Positions 1 through 7,493 are shown, counted from the first letter of the stretch. The stretch: 59,634 nucleotides of DNA from an uncultured Clostridia bacterium (GCA_946187325.1 CAMHQC010000012.1:1-59634), one strand, 5' to 3'. Made by a program: numbers and translations. Notes: generated by a model not told the origin, from the sequence alone.

Positions 1-96
1 ATTACAGCAGCTTTATCAGCAAATGCAAGGCGTTATCTTTCTATGAAACAGGAGTTTCGGCAAAGCAAGGCGATAAGCTCCTGACGCTCGCTACCT

Positions 97-282
97 GTGA
101 ATCATAGATACTTTACTGATATTGATATTTATGTTGGAGATGAGTTTGATAAAGCAGAAAAAGTATTACTGGAACTTGGATATGAGAAATTAGTAGATAC
201 CGATCACAATGACGTTTCATATGTAAAAAAGCCATCATTGCACATTCAGCTTCATCGAAAAACCTATCTGATAATCCTGTGA
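97..282 (+). pseudogene. Fragment of an NTP_transf_5-like nucleotidyltransferase
   Basis: The 61 codons from a GTG carry a recognisable pattern of uncharacterised nucleotidyltransferases: a TDIDIYV strand with the two metal-binding acidic residues, an AEKVLLELGY helix and an IQLHRK segment resembling the IELH motif. The family is normally several hundred residues long, so both ends are missing. The 3' end runs into the antisense 3' end of the metallopeptidase-like gene from the other strand, and sequence upstream of 97 is in another frame with stops. It is best read as debris left by a deletion or insertion at the left edge of the window. Confidence 0.45.
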
Positions 283-757
283 TGCGAGGAACAATATTAC
301 CGCTGTCGTCTGTGTCGTAGAGACATAACCATGTGTAATGACCTTCCCAGATATGATATAATTCGTGCAGAACTACATATCTCCAAAGGTATACTCTTAA
401 ACCTGACAAAACTTTGGAGTGCGAATAATCATTTAAAATATTATGTTTCTTTAATAATTCTTCACTGTACCGTTGTTCGATTAGTTTAGCAGCGGAGAGT
501 ATGAGTCCTGAATGAATAATGATATCCTTTCCCATATACGCAAAAGCATTGCATTCGAGTGAATCGGAAACGTATAATTTAGGACGAAAGGCTTTTGGAA
601 ATTCCCCAGTCATAATTTTAAAAATAGTGTCTAAGCAGTTATTCATAATATCAAGAGCACTATACAAAAGCCCTGATTTTATACGGTCATCAGGGAATAT
701 GTCGAGACCTGTTTCTGATAAGTTATAGGTTTGTCCATCAATTATTATTTGTTTCAT
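113..757 (-). pseudogene. Truncated HExxH zinc-metallopeptidase-like protein
   Basis: The first ~165 residues contain a segment with NAFAY and GLIL strands followed by a helix HELYHIWEGH, which is an HExxH zinc-protease signature with a downstream GH, and a FFDEAE segment that could hold the third ligand. This resembles phage- and plasmid-borne M48/Lit-like peptidases. The last ~50 residues are the antisense of the nucleotidyltransferase fragment, so the original C terminus has been lost near position 235-265. It sits 21 bp downstream of the ImmA-like gene and probably shared its transcript. The zinc motif is directly visible; the biological role is unknown. It is called a pseudogene because of the foreign tail, but the reading frame is open. 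Confidence 0.55.
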
Positions 758-778
758 ATAATATTCTCCCGTTTATAA

Positions 779-1294
779 TCATATTAAAAAATCACCACTA
801 TAGTTTTGTTGTCTAAATCTATAACCTCGGTTGTTTAATTCAGAAACTTTAAGTGCTACTAGATTAATATCCGAGTACATAGCGCTTGCTATCTGAGCGA
901 CATCGTAGCCCCTTTCGATATATTCAAGGATTTTATCGTCAGATAAAGAAACTTGGGCTGCGAATAGATTCGCTTCATACTCCATTCTGTTATTCTGCAT
1001 ATCAAATATGTTAAACTCATGGAAGCCGCCTGTACTGATTGCTTGATGGCGGTGCAGTGAATCGTGCCCAAGCTCGTGAAGAAGGACGATATTGTGCATA
1101 ACCGGATCCAAGTCGCTTTTTATAAAGACAAAACGGTTACGCTCGATAACCTTATAAACACCCTTCTGTTTTGTGAAGTTCAGCGGCTTAACAATTACGC
1201 CTAATTCATCAGCGAGCCTATCGGCATTGCGTGTCCCATATTTTTTTACTAGCTTATTTGCTTTAACGATAGCTTCGTTGGCAGAAATGTGCAT
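779..1294 (-). CDS. ImmA/IrrE family metallo-endopeptidase
   Basis: 171 residues with the COG2856 layout: a helical N terminus, a central VLLHELGHDSLHRH segment that is the HExxH zinc site with an extra H, and the EYEANLFAAQ helix that provides the third ligand in ImmA-type proteases. In ICEBs1 and related elements ImmA cleaves the partner repressor ImmR after an SOS or quorum signal and so releases element excision. The next gene on the strand is an Xre-type repressor 107 bp upstream, which is the expected partner. Function by family; cleavage of this particular repressor is inferred from adjacency. Start codon ATG at 1294. Confidence 0.85.
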   Translation of the reverse strand: MHISANEAIVKANKLVKKYGTRNADRLADELGVIVKPLNFTKQKGVYKVIERNRFVFIKSDLDPVMHNIVLLHELGHDSLHRHQAISTGGFHEFNIFDMQNNRMEYEANLFAAQVSLSDDKILEYIERGYDVAQIASAMYSDINLVALKVSELNNRGYRFRQQNYSGDFLI

Positions 1295-1401
1295 ACTACC
1301 ACCCCTTTCGTAAAACTAAATGCCTTAGAAAAAGTGAATGCTTTGGGGCTACTATAAAAATTATACACTCTTCATTGTACCAAAAAACGGACTTCGATAA
1401 A

Positions 1402-1815
1402 TCACTCCGATTTTTTTTGATATTTTTTTGGGGTGTATTTTTTGTTGCGCTTTTTCGCTTCAACATACGCTTCTTGAATACCTAGCATTAATTCATCCAT
1501 ATCTTCTTCTGCCATTTCGCCACCGGCAAATAGTCCGGTAACTTCTGCTAATAGTTTCTCAGCTCCTTTTTTTCCACGATAACCAAATTGTTCTTTGGCT
1601 TCCATTACGAAGGCATCATCATCAGATAATAGATAGTTGACGTTCACATTGAGAGCGTCAGCTATTTTTTTATACGCTTCTCTGGTGCGAGGGAACGACT
1701 TACCGTTTTCGTAAGACGTAATTACACGATTGGTAACGCCTATTCGTTCACCCAATTCAATTTGCGTTAAACCGAGTTTTCTTCTTTCAGCCTTGATTTT
1801 TTCTCCGAAAGTCAT
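1402..1815 (-). CDS. Xre-family repressor, ImmR-like
   Basis: 137 residues. Residues ~5-60 are a canonical helix-turn-helix of the HTH_3 class (GLTQIELGERIGVTNRVITSYENGK) followed by the dimerising LSDDD segment; the rest is a charged helical tail ending in a lysine-rich stretch. It pairs with the downstream ImmA-like protease and is divergent from the rightward gene block starting at 2019. The intergenic space holds repeated GAAGTT half-sites that overlap promoters in both directions, which fits a lysogeny-type repressor controlling itself and the element's rightward operon. Confidence 0.85.
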   Translation of the reverse strand: MTFGEKIKAERRKLGLTQIELGERIGVTNRVITSYENGKSFPRTREAYKKIADALNVNVNYLLSDDDAFVMEAKEQFGYRGKKGAEKLLAEVTGLFAGGEMAEEDMDELMLGIQEAYVEAKKRNKKYTPKKYQKKSE

Positions 1816-1839
1816 AATAACACTCCTTCTTCGGAATTG

Positions 1840-1951
1840 ATTAGAAGTTTAACTTCAAAAAGTTGTTGACAAGCTGATTGAATTGCTGTATAATAGCAAA
1901 TACGAAGTTCAACTACAAATTTAGTTTACATTAAACTTCTAATCATGTCAA
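1840..1951. promoter_or_regulatory. Divergent promoters with repressor operators
   Basis: Rightward promoter: TTGACA at 1866-1871, 17-bp spacer, TATAAT at 1889-1894, both perfect consensus. Leftward promoter: TTGACA on the minus strand at 1951-1946, 17-bp spacer, TAAACT at 1928-1923. A perfect 13-bp inverted repeat (ATTAGAAGTTTAA) lies at 1840-1852 and 1931-1943; GAAGTT half-sites occur at 1844, 1851 (inverted), 1904 and 1934 (inverted). The 1931 copy is inside the leftward spacer and the 1904 copy just after the rightward -10, so a bound repressor could shut both. Motifs are read directly; binding by the adjacent Xre protein is inferred. Confidence 0.75.
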
Positions 1952-2018
1952 GGGGTTTGCGAATAATTTTTGGCAAAACATTTATTATGTTACTTTATTT
2001 GAATAAGAAGGAGTAGAA

Positions 2019-2597
2019 ATGAGCAGAAGGAACACAAAGGCTATTAAGAGCATCAATAGAATGTACGAACAGTTTAACCTTAAAAGTGATGAAATAATAC
2101 ACAAGACGAAGCTGTTACTTTCTATCTATCGTGATGTAGTATGGGCAACGTTAAATGAATCAGAATATATCTCTGATGAGGTATATTACTTTGGAGATGA
2201 TTTGACCAACGCTCTTGTCTATCTGGAAGAATTTGCTTCTGATACTGATAAGGCTGAATTTGAAGCGAGAATATCAACTTTGTTTGAAAACAAATGGATG
2301 ATAGATTTAATTGATAAGGCAATGACGAAGGTATATAGCTATTATAACAACGGAAAGCTATATCACGAGATCCTGTCAAAATGCTACTTGACATCATTTA
2401 AATACACGGAAGCGGAATTGCTTGAACTATTAAATCTTGAGCGAAGCACCTACTATGATCGTAAGAAAGAAGCGATAATGCTGTTAGGTGTTTCCTTGTG
2501 GGGGTATGCAATTCCATATTTTAAAGGAATATTCACCGTTCCCGAAGGAGGAGATAAATTAGAAGAAACTCCGGACTTCTTCTTCACAACATCGTAG
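2019..2597 (+). CDS. ArpU/sigma-like regulator of a mobile element (tentative)
   Basis: 192 residues, acidic and helical. The C-terminal third contains a segment (KYTEAELLELLNLERSTYYD) that looks like the helix-turn-helix of phage ArpU or DUF1492-type late regulators and sigma region 4. It is the first gene rightward from the strong promoter at 1866-1894 with a 5' leader of about 120 nt and an AAGGAG ribosome site before ATG 2019. Position and fold suggest a transcription factor for the element's excision or transfer genes. I do not recognise a specific named family, so the function is inferred. Confidence 0.55.
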   Translation: MSRRNTKAIKSINRMYEQFNLKSDEIIHKTKLLLSIYRDVVWATLNESEYISDEVYYFGDDLTNALVYLEEFASDTDKAEFEARISTLFENKWMIDLIDKAMTKVYSYYNNGKLYHEILSKCYLTSFKYTEAELLELLNLERSTYYDRKKEAIMLLGVSLWGYAIPYFKGIFTVPEGGDKLEETPDFFFTTS

Positions 2598-2659
2598 TCC
2601 GACTTTTGCCCGACTATATCCCGATAAGAGCCCGACGGATTTCCTACTGAAAGTCCGAC
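2598..2659. repeat. Iteron-like YCCGAY repeats at 11-bp spacing
   Basis: Hexamers TCCGAC, CCCGAC, CCCGAT and CCCGAC start at 2598, 2609, 2620 and 2631, exactly 11 bp apart, and a fifth TCCGAC starts at 2654, 23 bp further on (about two periods). The array begins immediately after the stop codon of the regulator at 2019-2597. Spacing of one helical turn puts all copies on one DNA face, typical of sites for a multimeric binding protein. Seen directly; the binder is unknown. Confidence 0.6.
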
Positions 2660-2739
2660 CTTATATGTGCTAAGATGTGTACGCTGAGAAGTGCAGCCAA
2701 TACACAGCTTAGACAAACGATAATTGAATAATGCAACTC

Positions 2740-2783
2740 ACAGCTACAGTTAGCAGAAAGCCTGCTGCTGTAGCTGTTTTTTT
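2740..2783 (+). terminator. Rho-independent terminator
   Basis: Arms ACAGCTACAG (2740-2749) and CTGTAGCTGT (2768-2777) form a perfect 10-bp stem followed by seven T residues. It would end the transcript of the 2019-2597 regulator before the next gene. Confidence 0.8.
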
Positions 2784-2860
2784 ATGCCTTTTTTCGCTTG
2801 TCTGGCGGAAAGGACATAAAAATGACATTTCGTGCGTGGGAAGCCTTAATCGCCAAGTAT

Positions 2861-2917
2861 CCGTAACCTTTAATACTTTTGATCACTTTCAAAATCAAAG
2901 ATTAAAGGAGTTTACGG
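2861..2917 (+). promoter_or_regulatory. Hairpin masking the ribosome-binding site of the next gene
   Basis: CCGTAACCTTTAAT at 2861-2874 is complementary to ATTAAAGG (2901-2908) and TTACGG (2912-2917), a 14-bp stem with a 3-nt bulge. The 3' arm contains the AAAGGAG Shine-Dalgarno of the gene starting at 2921. In the folded form the ribosome site would be buried. The pairing is visible in the sequence; the trigger that opens it is unknown. Confidence 0.6.
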
Positions 2918-2920
2918 TAA

Positions 2921-3484
2921 ATGTTAAAAAACGATATTACTGCTATTGAGGAGCAGTTTAATCAAGAATGTACAGTTATTGAATTGAAATACGAATATCC
3001 CGGGTACACCGGCACAGAGAAATACGCTATTGTGACAGAACTTTCTCAGGCTGAAATTGAATTTTTATATTCTGAACAGATAAAGAAATACGTTCCCTAT
3101 CTTATTCTAAACGAGGATTTTTTGAAAATTAGAAATGACTTCCTGCTTAATGAGGATAAGGCTGTAAAGAGAATAAAGAATAAGCACGATGCCTATGGGT
3201 ATGAGGACGGAGAGATGGAGCAGTATCACTCTGAGCTTGCTTTACAGGATTTTTCAGATAGCCTTATTGAAAATATCTATTTAAGAGAATTGATGGGAAT
3301 GTTGCCCGAACAACAGTACAGACGTATTTTTCAATACTATTTTGAAGGCAGAGGATTAGCTGAAATTGCCGAAAATGAAGGTGTATCACACCAATCCATT
3401 TCTAAATCAATAAGAGCAGGATTGAAATTTATGAAAAAAATTTCAATTGAGGGGTTGCAAAACACCCCCTCCCATTCCAAATAA
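2921..3484 (+). CDS. Sigma-70 region-4-like factor of a conjugative element
   Basis: 187 residues. The C-terminal ~60 residues contain a sigma-70 region 4 style helix-turn-helix (GLAEIAENEGVSHQSISKSI) preceded by a LPEQQYRRIFQYYF helix, as in the sigma-like Orf of Tn916-type elements. The N-terminal half is acidic and helical with no recognised domain. It lies between a terminator/hairpin region and the MazF-like gene, so it may direct or modulate transcription of the excision genes. Its own translation is probably controlled by the hairpin at 2861-2917. Assignment of class is good, exact role inferred. Confidence 0.7.
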   Translation: MLKNDITAIEEQFNQECTVIELKYEYPGYTGTEKYAIVTELSQAEIEFLYSEQIKKYVPYLILNEDFLKIRNDFLLNEDKAVKRIKNKHDAYGYEDGEMEQYHSELALQDFSDSLIENIYLRELMGMLPEQQYRRIFQYYFEGRGLAEIAENEGVSHQSISKSIRAGLKFMKKISIEGLQNTPSHSK

Positions 3485-3531
3485 GTGAAGGGTGTCATTC
3501 CCTTACATCACTTATGGAAAGAGGAATTATA

Positions 3532-4086
3532 ATGAACAAAAGAAATGAAAGAAAAATCAAAAGAGGAGATATTTACCTCTATGATTTTGGCGACAACGAA
3601 GGCTCAATCCAATGCGGATACAGACCTGTTGTAGTATTGCAGGCGGATAACTTCAATCTCAAAGCACCTACCATTATGGTGGCGGCTATTACCACCGCCA
3701 TTAGGAAGACCTTTCTTCCCTCACATATTTTGGTAGAGGATAAGTTTGGACTGGCTGAACCTTCAATGATTATGCTCGAACAGCAAAGAGCTGTGAACAA
3801 GGAGGAGTTAGTCAATTATGTAGGTCGTATCAACGACTATAATGTCTTGCGCCGCATTCATAACGGCTTAATGAAACTGTACGGATATTGGGACTACACC
3901 CGATATAACAAGGCAAATATCCGGTGCCTATGTCCGAGTTGTCTGAATAAGTATAAATATGTGCCGGGACTTATCGTGAAACGAGTTGATCCGCTGACTA
4001 ATGTTAAGGATAGATGTGACCAATGTTTGGGTTACGGCTATGATTATTTCGTCTATGAAAAGCCGAGGAGGGACAAAAATGGATAA
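3532..4086 (+). CDS. PemK/MazF-like protein with C-terminal zinc ribbon
   Basis: Residues ~10-115 match the PemK/MazF fold: RGDIYLYDFGDNEGSIQCG, then RPVVVLQADNFN and the strand AAITTA, the signature of mRNA-cleaving endoribonucleases and their relatives. Residues ~125-180 add a domain with CLCPSCLNKY and CDQCLGYGYDYF, four cysteines in two CxxC pairs that look like a zinc ribbon. No MazE-type antitoxin gene is adjacent. The ATG at 3532 is chosen because GAAAGAGGA lies 7 nt upstream; an ATG at 3514 is less well placed. The 3' end overlaps the excisionase start by 8 bp, so the two are translationally coupled. It could act as a toxin or as a regulator. Confidence 0.75.
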   Translation: MNKRNERKIKRGDIYLYDFGDNEGSIQCGYRPVVVLQADNFNLKAPTIMVAAITTAIRKTFLPSHILVEDKFGLAEPSMIMLEQQRAVNKEELVNYVGRINDYNVLRRIHNGLMKLYGYWDYTRYNKANIRCLCPSCLNKYKYVPGLIVKRVDPLTNVKDRCDQCLGYGYDYFVYEKPRRDKNG

Positions 4087-4300
4087 TGACGTAACAAGGA
4101 AGAATGGTTTGAATGTTCCGATTTGGGAAAGAAGCACTCTGACAGTTGAAGAAGCGGCAGCATACTCAGGTATAGGTAGGAATAAGCTCCGTTCTATCAC
4201 AGATAAAGAAGATTGTGACTTTGTTCTTTGGGTAGGCAGTAAAAGACTTATCAAAAGGAAATTGTTAGATAAGTTTATCGACGAATCTTATTCTATTTAA
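4079..4300 (+). CDS. xis: Tn916-type excisionase
   Basis: 73 residues with the winged-helix excisionase pattern: LTVEEAAAYSGIGRNKLRS, a central CDFVLWVGSKRLIKR strand-wing, and LLDKFIDE at the end. This is the size and motif order of Tn916 Xis, which bends the element ends and steers the integrase toward excision. The start ATG at 4079 follows GAGGAGGG at 4065-4072 and overlaps the end of the MazF-like gene. It is followed 111 bp later by the integrase gene. Confidence 0.88.
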   Translation: MDNDVTRKNGLNVPIWERSTLTVEEAAAYSGIGRNKLRSITDKEDCDFVLWVGSKRLIKRKLLDKFIDESYSI

Positions 4301-4316
4301 GTCAAGGCTGTCAAAT

Positions 4317-4385
4317 GTGCGATTGTATAAATCGCACCATTGGAAAAAAGGCGTTGTCGGGATAGAATCATATCACGGCAACGCC
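4317..4385 (+). other. Two RNA hairpins between xis and int
   Basis: GTGCGATT (4317-4324) pairs with AATCGCAC (4330-4337) around a 5-nt loop. GGCGTTGTCG (4350-4359) pairs with CGGCAACGCC (4376-4385) with one G-U pair. Neither is followed by a T run, so they are not ordinary terminators. They may set the xis/int ratio by processing or pausing. Confidence 0.45.
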
Positions 4386-4411
4386 AAAAACAGTTTTAGG
4401 AGGTAAGAAAA

Positions 4412-5647
4412 ATGGCAACCAAAAGAAAGGATAACAATCGAGTAGTTTTAAGAAAAGGTGAAGGACAACGAGAAAATGGTTCTTACTATTTTCGCTGGAG
4501 TGATAAGAAAGGTAATCGGCATTATATTTATGCTAAAACCTTAGAGGACTTACGAGAACAGGAAAAGGCGATTACAAAGGAGAAACTTGAGGGGCTGAAA
4601 GCCGAAGCTCGGTATAAATCGGTGAATGACCTGTTTGATTTATGGATTCAGTTGAAAAGAGGAGTAAAGAATAATACATTTCAAAACTACAAATATATGT
4701 ACAACACCTTTGTCCGCCCCGTATTAGGAAAAAAGAGAGTTTCAACTATCAAGAAATCAGATATTAAGACGTTTTACAATTATCTTGCCGACCAACGGTA
4801 CTTACAGGCAGCAACAATAGATAATATTCATACGGTTATACATCAGGTTTTCCAATTAGCCGTTGATGATGATTATATCAGGAATAATCCGACTGATAAC
4901 GTTTTGAAAGAACTCAAAAAATCTCACGTTTTCCAGACGGAAAAAAGGAGAGCATTAACAAAGGAAGAACAGGATTTGTTCCTGAATTATCTTAGGAACA
5001 ATCATCAATACAATCATTGGTATCCACTATTTGCAGTAATGTTAGGAACGGGGCTTCGTGTTGGAGAACTGACCGGACTTAGATGGTGTGATCTTGACTT
5101 TGATGAAGGACTTATTGACATTAACCATACTTTGGTGTATTATTGTCATAGAGAAGAAGTTGCTAAGAATGGCTGTTATTTCAATATTAACACGCCCAAA
5201 ACCAAAGCGGGTAACCGCCAAGTGCCGATGATTGATTCAGTCAGAGAGGCTTTCTTGATGGAAAGGGACTATCAGGAAAAAATGGGCATAAGTTGTAATG
5301 TGGTCATTGATGGATATACTGATTTTGTTTTCTTAAACAAAAACGGGAAAACCTATCAGCAGGGAACTTTGAATAAAGCAATTCGCAGAATCATACGGGA
5401 TTGTAATGACGAGGAATTACTAAAAGACGAGAACGCTACTGTACTACTTCCGCATTTCAGTTGTCACTCATTACGCCACAGCTTTGCGACAAGAATGTGT
5501 GAAGCGGGCATAAATATTAAAGTAATGCAGGATACGCTTGGTCATAATGATATTTCAACGACTATGAATATCTATACCGATGCGACAAAGGCATTGAAGA
5601 AATCAGAGTTTCAAACTCTTGAAACGTACTTGATTCCAGAGGAGTAA
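4412..5647 (+). CDS. int: Tn916-family tyrosine integrase
   Basis: 411 residues. Residues ~1-65 form an N-terminal arm-binding domain (YYFRWSDKKGNRHYIYA), 70-155 a SAM-like core-binding domain, and 180-400 the catalytic domain with R in GTGLRVGELTGLRW, HSLRH and the tyrosine in MNIYTDAT. Length and layout match Int of Tn916 and relatives, which catalyses excision and integration through coupling sequences. AGGAGG precedes the ATG. As the last gene of the element it sits about 20 bp from the first of two direct repeats that probably are its arm sites. Confidence 0.92.
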   Translation: MATKRKDNNRVVLRKGEGQRENGSYYFRWSDKKGNRHYIYAKTLEDLREQEKAITKEKLEGLKAEARYKSVNDLFDLWIQLKRGVKNNTFQNYKYMYNTFVRPVLGKKRVSTIKKSDIKTFYNYLADQRYLQAATIDNIHTVIHQVFQLAVDDDYIRNNPTDNVLKELKKSHVFQTEKRRALTKEEQDLFLNYLRNNHQYNHWYPLFAVMLGTGLRVGELTGLRWCDLDFDEGLIDINHTLVYYCHREEVAKNGCYFNINTPKTKAGNRQVPMIDSVREAFLMERDYQEKMGISCNVVIDGYTDFVFLNKNGKTYQQGTLNKAIRRIIRDCNDEELLKDENATVLLPHFSCHSLRHSFATRMCEAGINIKVMQDTLGHNDISTTMNIYTDATKALKKSEFQTLETYLIPEE

Positions 5648-5669
5648 AGGACATCTCGTTTTCACTGTA

Positions 5670-5925
5670 TACACCATTTACACCAAAACTTACACCGTTT
5701 TGAACAAGCAATATAATAAGTTGAGTTAGGTTATAAAAAATCGAAAGATTTTAACCCCTGAAAATAACAGGACTTAGTAGCTTTTGGCAGCTTACAAAAC
5801 GGCGGTACTGTCAATCCCGACAATGAAGAGCTTGGATAAGCAAACAGCTCAAAAATGGCTTATCTATGCGGTTTTTGAAACATCAGAAGTACCGAATTTA
5901 CACCATTTACACCAAACTTACGCCG
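5670..5925 (+). repeat. Imperfect direct repeat at the element end
   Basis: A 28-bp unit beginning TACACCATTTACACC at 5670-5697 recurs as a 27-bp unit at 5899-5925, one base deleted and one changed. Each unit itself contains TACACC or TACGCC three times. The rest of 5648-6116 has no convincing gene, a small AAAATC-GATTTT hairpin at 5737-5752 and the terminator at 5979-6014. The repeats are likely integrase or excisionase arm sites near the attachment site, by analogy with DR2 repeats of Tn916. Confidence 0.55.
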
Positions 5926-5978
5926 AACGGCACAGGAAGTTGCGCGGAGCAAAATAAATCGCATATTTTAATGAATTT

Positions 5979-6014
5979 GACCTTGATGGATTCGTTTTCA
6001 TCAAGGTCTTTTTT
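5979..6014 (+). terminator. Rho-independent terminator
   Basis: GACCTTGATG (5979-5988) and CATCAAGGTC (5999-6008) form a perfect 10-bp stem followed by six T residues. It insulates the integrated element from the host operon that starts at 6190. Confidence 0.8.
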
Positions 6015-6116
6015 ATGCCCAAGAATGAATCGCAAACTACGCTTTTCTCTCGTTTCCTATATAATATAGGTAAAGGAGAGGATATTATAAGACTTTATGT
6101 TTTTTATATTATCCAA

Positions 6117-6145
6117 TAGACAAATTATTATCTAAATGTTATAAT
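6117..6145 (+). promoter_or_regulatory. Promoter for the 6190-9330 operon
   Basis: TAGACA at 6117-6122, 17-bp spacer, TATAAT at 6140-6145, about 45 bp before the ATG at 6190. Good sigma-A match. Confidence 0.6.
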
Positions 6146-6189
6146 GAAACTAATTTAGCGGTATAAGGATAACAGAGAGGTGATAATGT

Positions 6190-7461
6190 ATGAATCAAAC
6201 TCTTTTTTCTGAATATAGAACAATGTATTCTACTACTAAAGAGAGCCCCGCGGTAATAAGAATCAAGATTCGTATGCGTGACTTGATCGACCCTGACTGT
6301 ATGCGGTTCGCGGTAGATTCAACTATGCCGAGGTATCCGTATTTTTGCGTTGAGCTTAAGAATCGTGACGGCAACAAATGGGAGTTTGCCGAAAATAACA
6401 GGCCTGTTGTTATCACAAATTCACTCAGCGGAGTTGAGCTGAATTCGGAAGCGTCCAACTATCATATGCTCTCGTTTTCATGGCAGGATAACTGGATTAT
6501 TGTGGATATTTTTCACGCGTTGACCGACGGCACAGGCGCTTATGAGCTTGTTCGTACTTTTCTGTATTATTACTGTTCCAAGCGTTATAATACGGCTATT
6601 TCCGACGAAGGCGTTCGCCTTGCGGGAGATGTGATTGGCGCTGAGGAATGGGAAGATCCTGTTTTAAAGGCGGATAATCTTCCCAAACCCCCGAGGGTAG
6701 ATATGCCGAACGCGTTTTCGCCCGCGGCTGCCGCTAATCTCGAAAATGATACCGAACAAACGGTATACAGTATCGCTATAGACGAAAAGGAATTTATGCG
6801 GTTTAATATCGATAACGACGGCAGTCCCGCGACTATGATTTCACTGCTTTTAAGCCGAGCGATAGCGAAGCTTTTTCCTGAACATAAGGATGTTATCCGT
6901 ATAACGCTCGCGGTTAATCAACGCGGCGGTTTAGGCGCTCCAAAAGCTCGCCAAAGTCTTGTGGGCGGAGCGTTTTTGGAGTATACAGATAAGCTTAAAA
7001 ATTGGCCGCTCGACAGACAGGCGACCGCTTATCGCGGTATGGTTTTCGCGCAGACGACGGAGGAGGCTGTATTAACAGGCGCGGCTTCTCAAAAAGGCCT
7101 TAATCAAATGCTCTTATCCAAAGAAACCGATCAGGAACGCCTGACAATCGCGGGAATGATTTGCGATATGACCAAACGGCTTGTAACAGCTACCGTGAGT
7201 TACGTCGGTAAGGCGGGCTTTTTGGATTCCGAGGAGTATATCAGGGATTTCAGACTTTGGACATCAAGCACAGGAACCTCGATGTTGCTCGAAACATCCG
7301 CCGTGGGCGGTAGATTTACGATAGATTTTATCCAGACTTTTTCCTCGCCGGTATTCGTCAACGCCTTTTTAGAAGAATTGGAAAACAACGGTATTAAATA
7401 TGATTTACAGGACGTGATGAAGCTCGAGCTTCCGAACGTTCGATTACCGTGGACAGAGTAA
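6190..7461 (+). CDS. Condensation-domain/alcohol acetyltransferase-like protein
   Basis: 423 residues with the fold pattern of CoA-dependent acyltransferases and NRPS condensation domains. The HALTDGTG sequence near residue 108 corresponds to the catalytic HxxxDG; a later LAVNQRGGLG and a DFRLWTSSTG stretch fit the second half of the fold. No adenylation or carrier domain accompanies it, so it is a stand-alone acyltransferase of the kind annotated as alcohol acetyltransferase or hypothetical in Clostridia. The next gene, a VanX-like dipeptidase, is 32 bp downstream and presumably co-transcribed. Substrate unknown. Confidence 0.65.
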   Translation: MNQTLFSEYRTMYSTTKESPAVIRIKIRMRDLIDPDCMRFAVDSTMPRYPYFCVELKNRDGNKWEFAENNRPVVITNSLSGVELNSEASNYHMLSFSWQDNWIIVDIFHALTDGTGAYELVRTFLYYYCSKRYNTAISDEGVRLAGDVIGAEEWEDPVLKADNLPKPPRVDMPNAFSPAAAANLENDTEQTVYSIAIDEKEFMRFNIDNDGSPATMISLLLSRAIAKLFPEHKDVIRITLAVNQRGGLGAPKARQSLVGGAFLEYTDKLKNWPLDRQATAYRGMVFAQTTEEAVLTGAASQKGLNQMLLSKETDQERLTIAGMICDMTKRLVTATVSYVGKAGFLDSEEYIRDFRLWTSSTGTSMLLETSAVGGRFTIDFIQTFSSPVFVNAFLEELENNGIKYDLQDVMKLELPNVRLPWTE

Positions 7462-7493
7462 ATTGTAAGTAAATAAAGATTTGGAGAAGTCTT

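Larger units (their letters stand above)
1..5925 (+). mobile_element. Right-hand part of an integrated element with Tn916-type int/xis
   Basis: This stretch has the gene order of a conjugative or mobilizable element end: ImmA/ImmR-type regulators reading left, then ArpU/sigma-like regulators, a MazF-like toxin, excisionase and a Tn916-family tyrosine integrase reading right. It is visibly richer in A+T than the host genes that follow. No relaxase, coupling protein or type IV secretion gene is in the window, so the element either extends left beyond position 1 or is a remnant. The right boundary is inferred from imperfect direct repeats at 5670-5697 and 5899-5925, after which host-like sequence starts. 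The left boundary is not visible. Confidence 0.75.

Noticed and set aside
2731..2949. Open frame of 72 codons before the sigma-like gene
   Set aside because: It runs through the terminator and the ribosome-site hairpin, has no ribosome site and no protein-like composition.
5866..6069. Open frame of 67 codons after the integrase
   Set aside because: It covers the direct repeat and a terminator and has no recognisable start signal.
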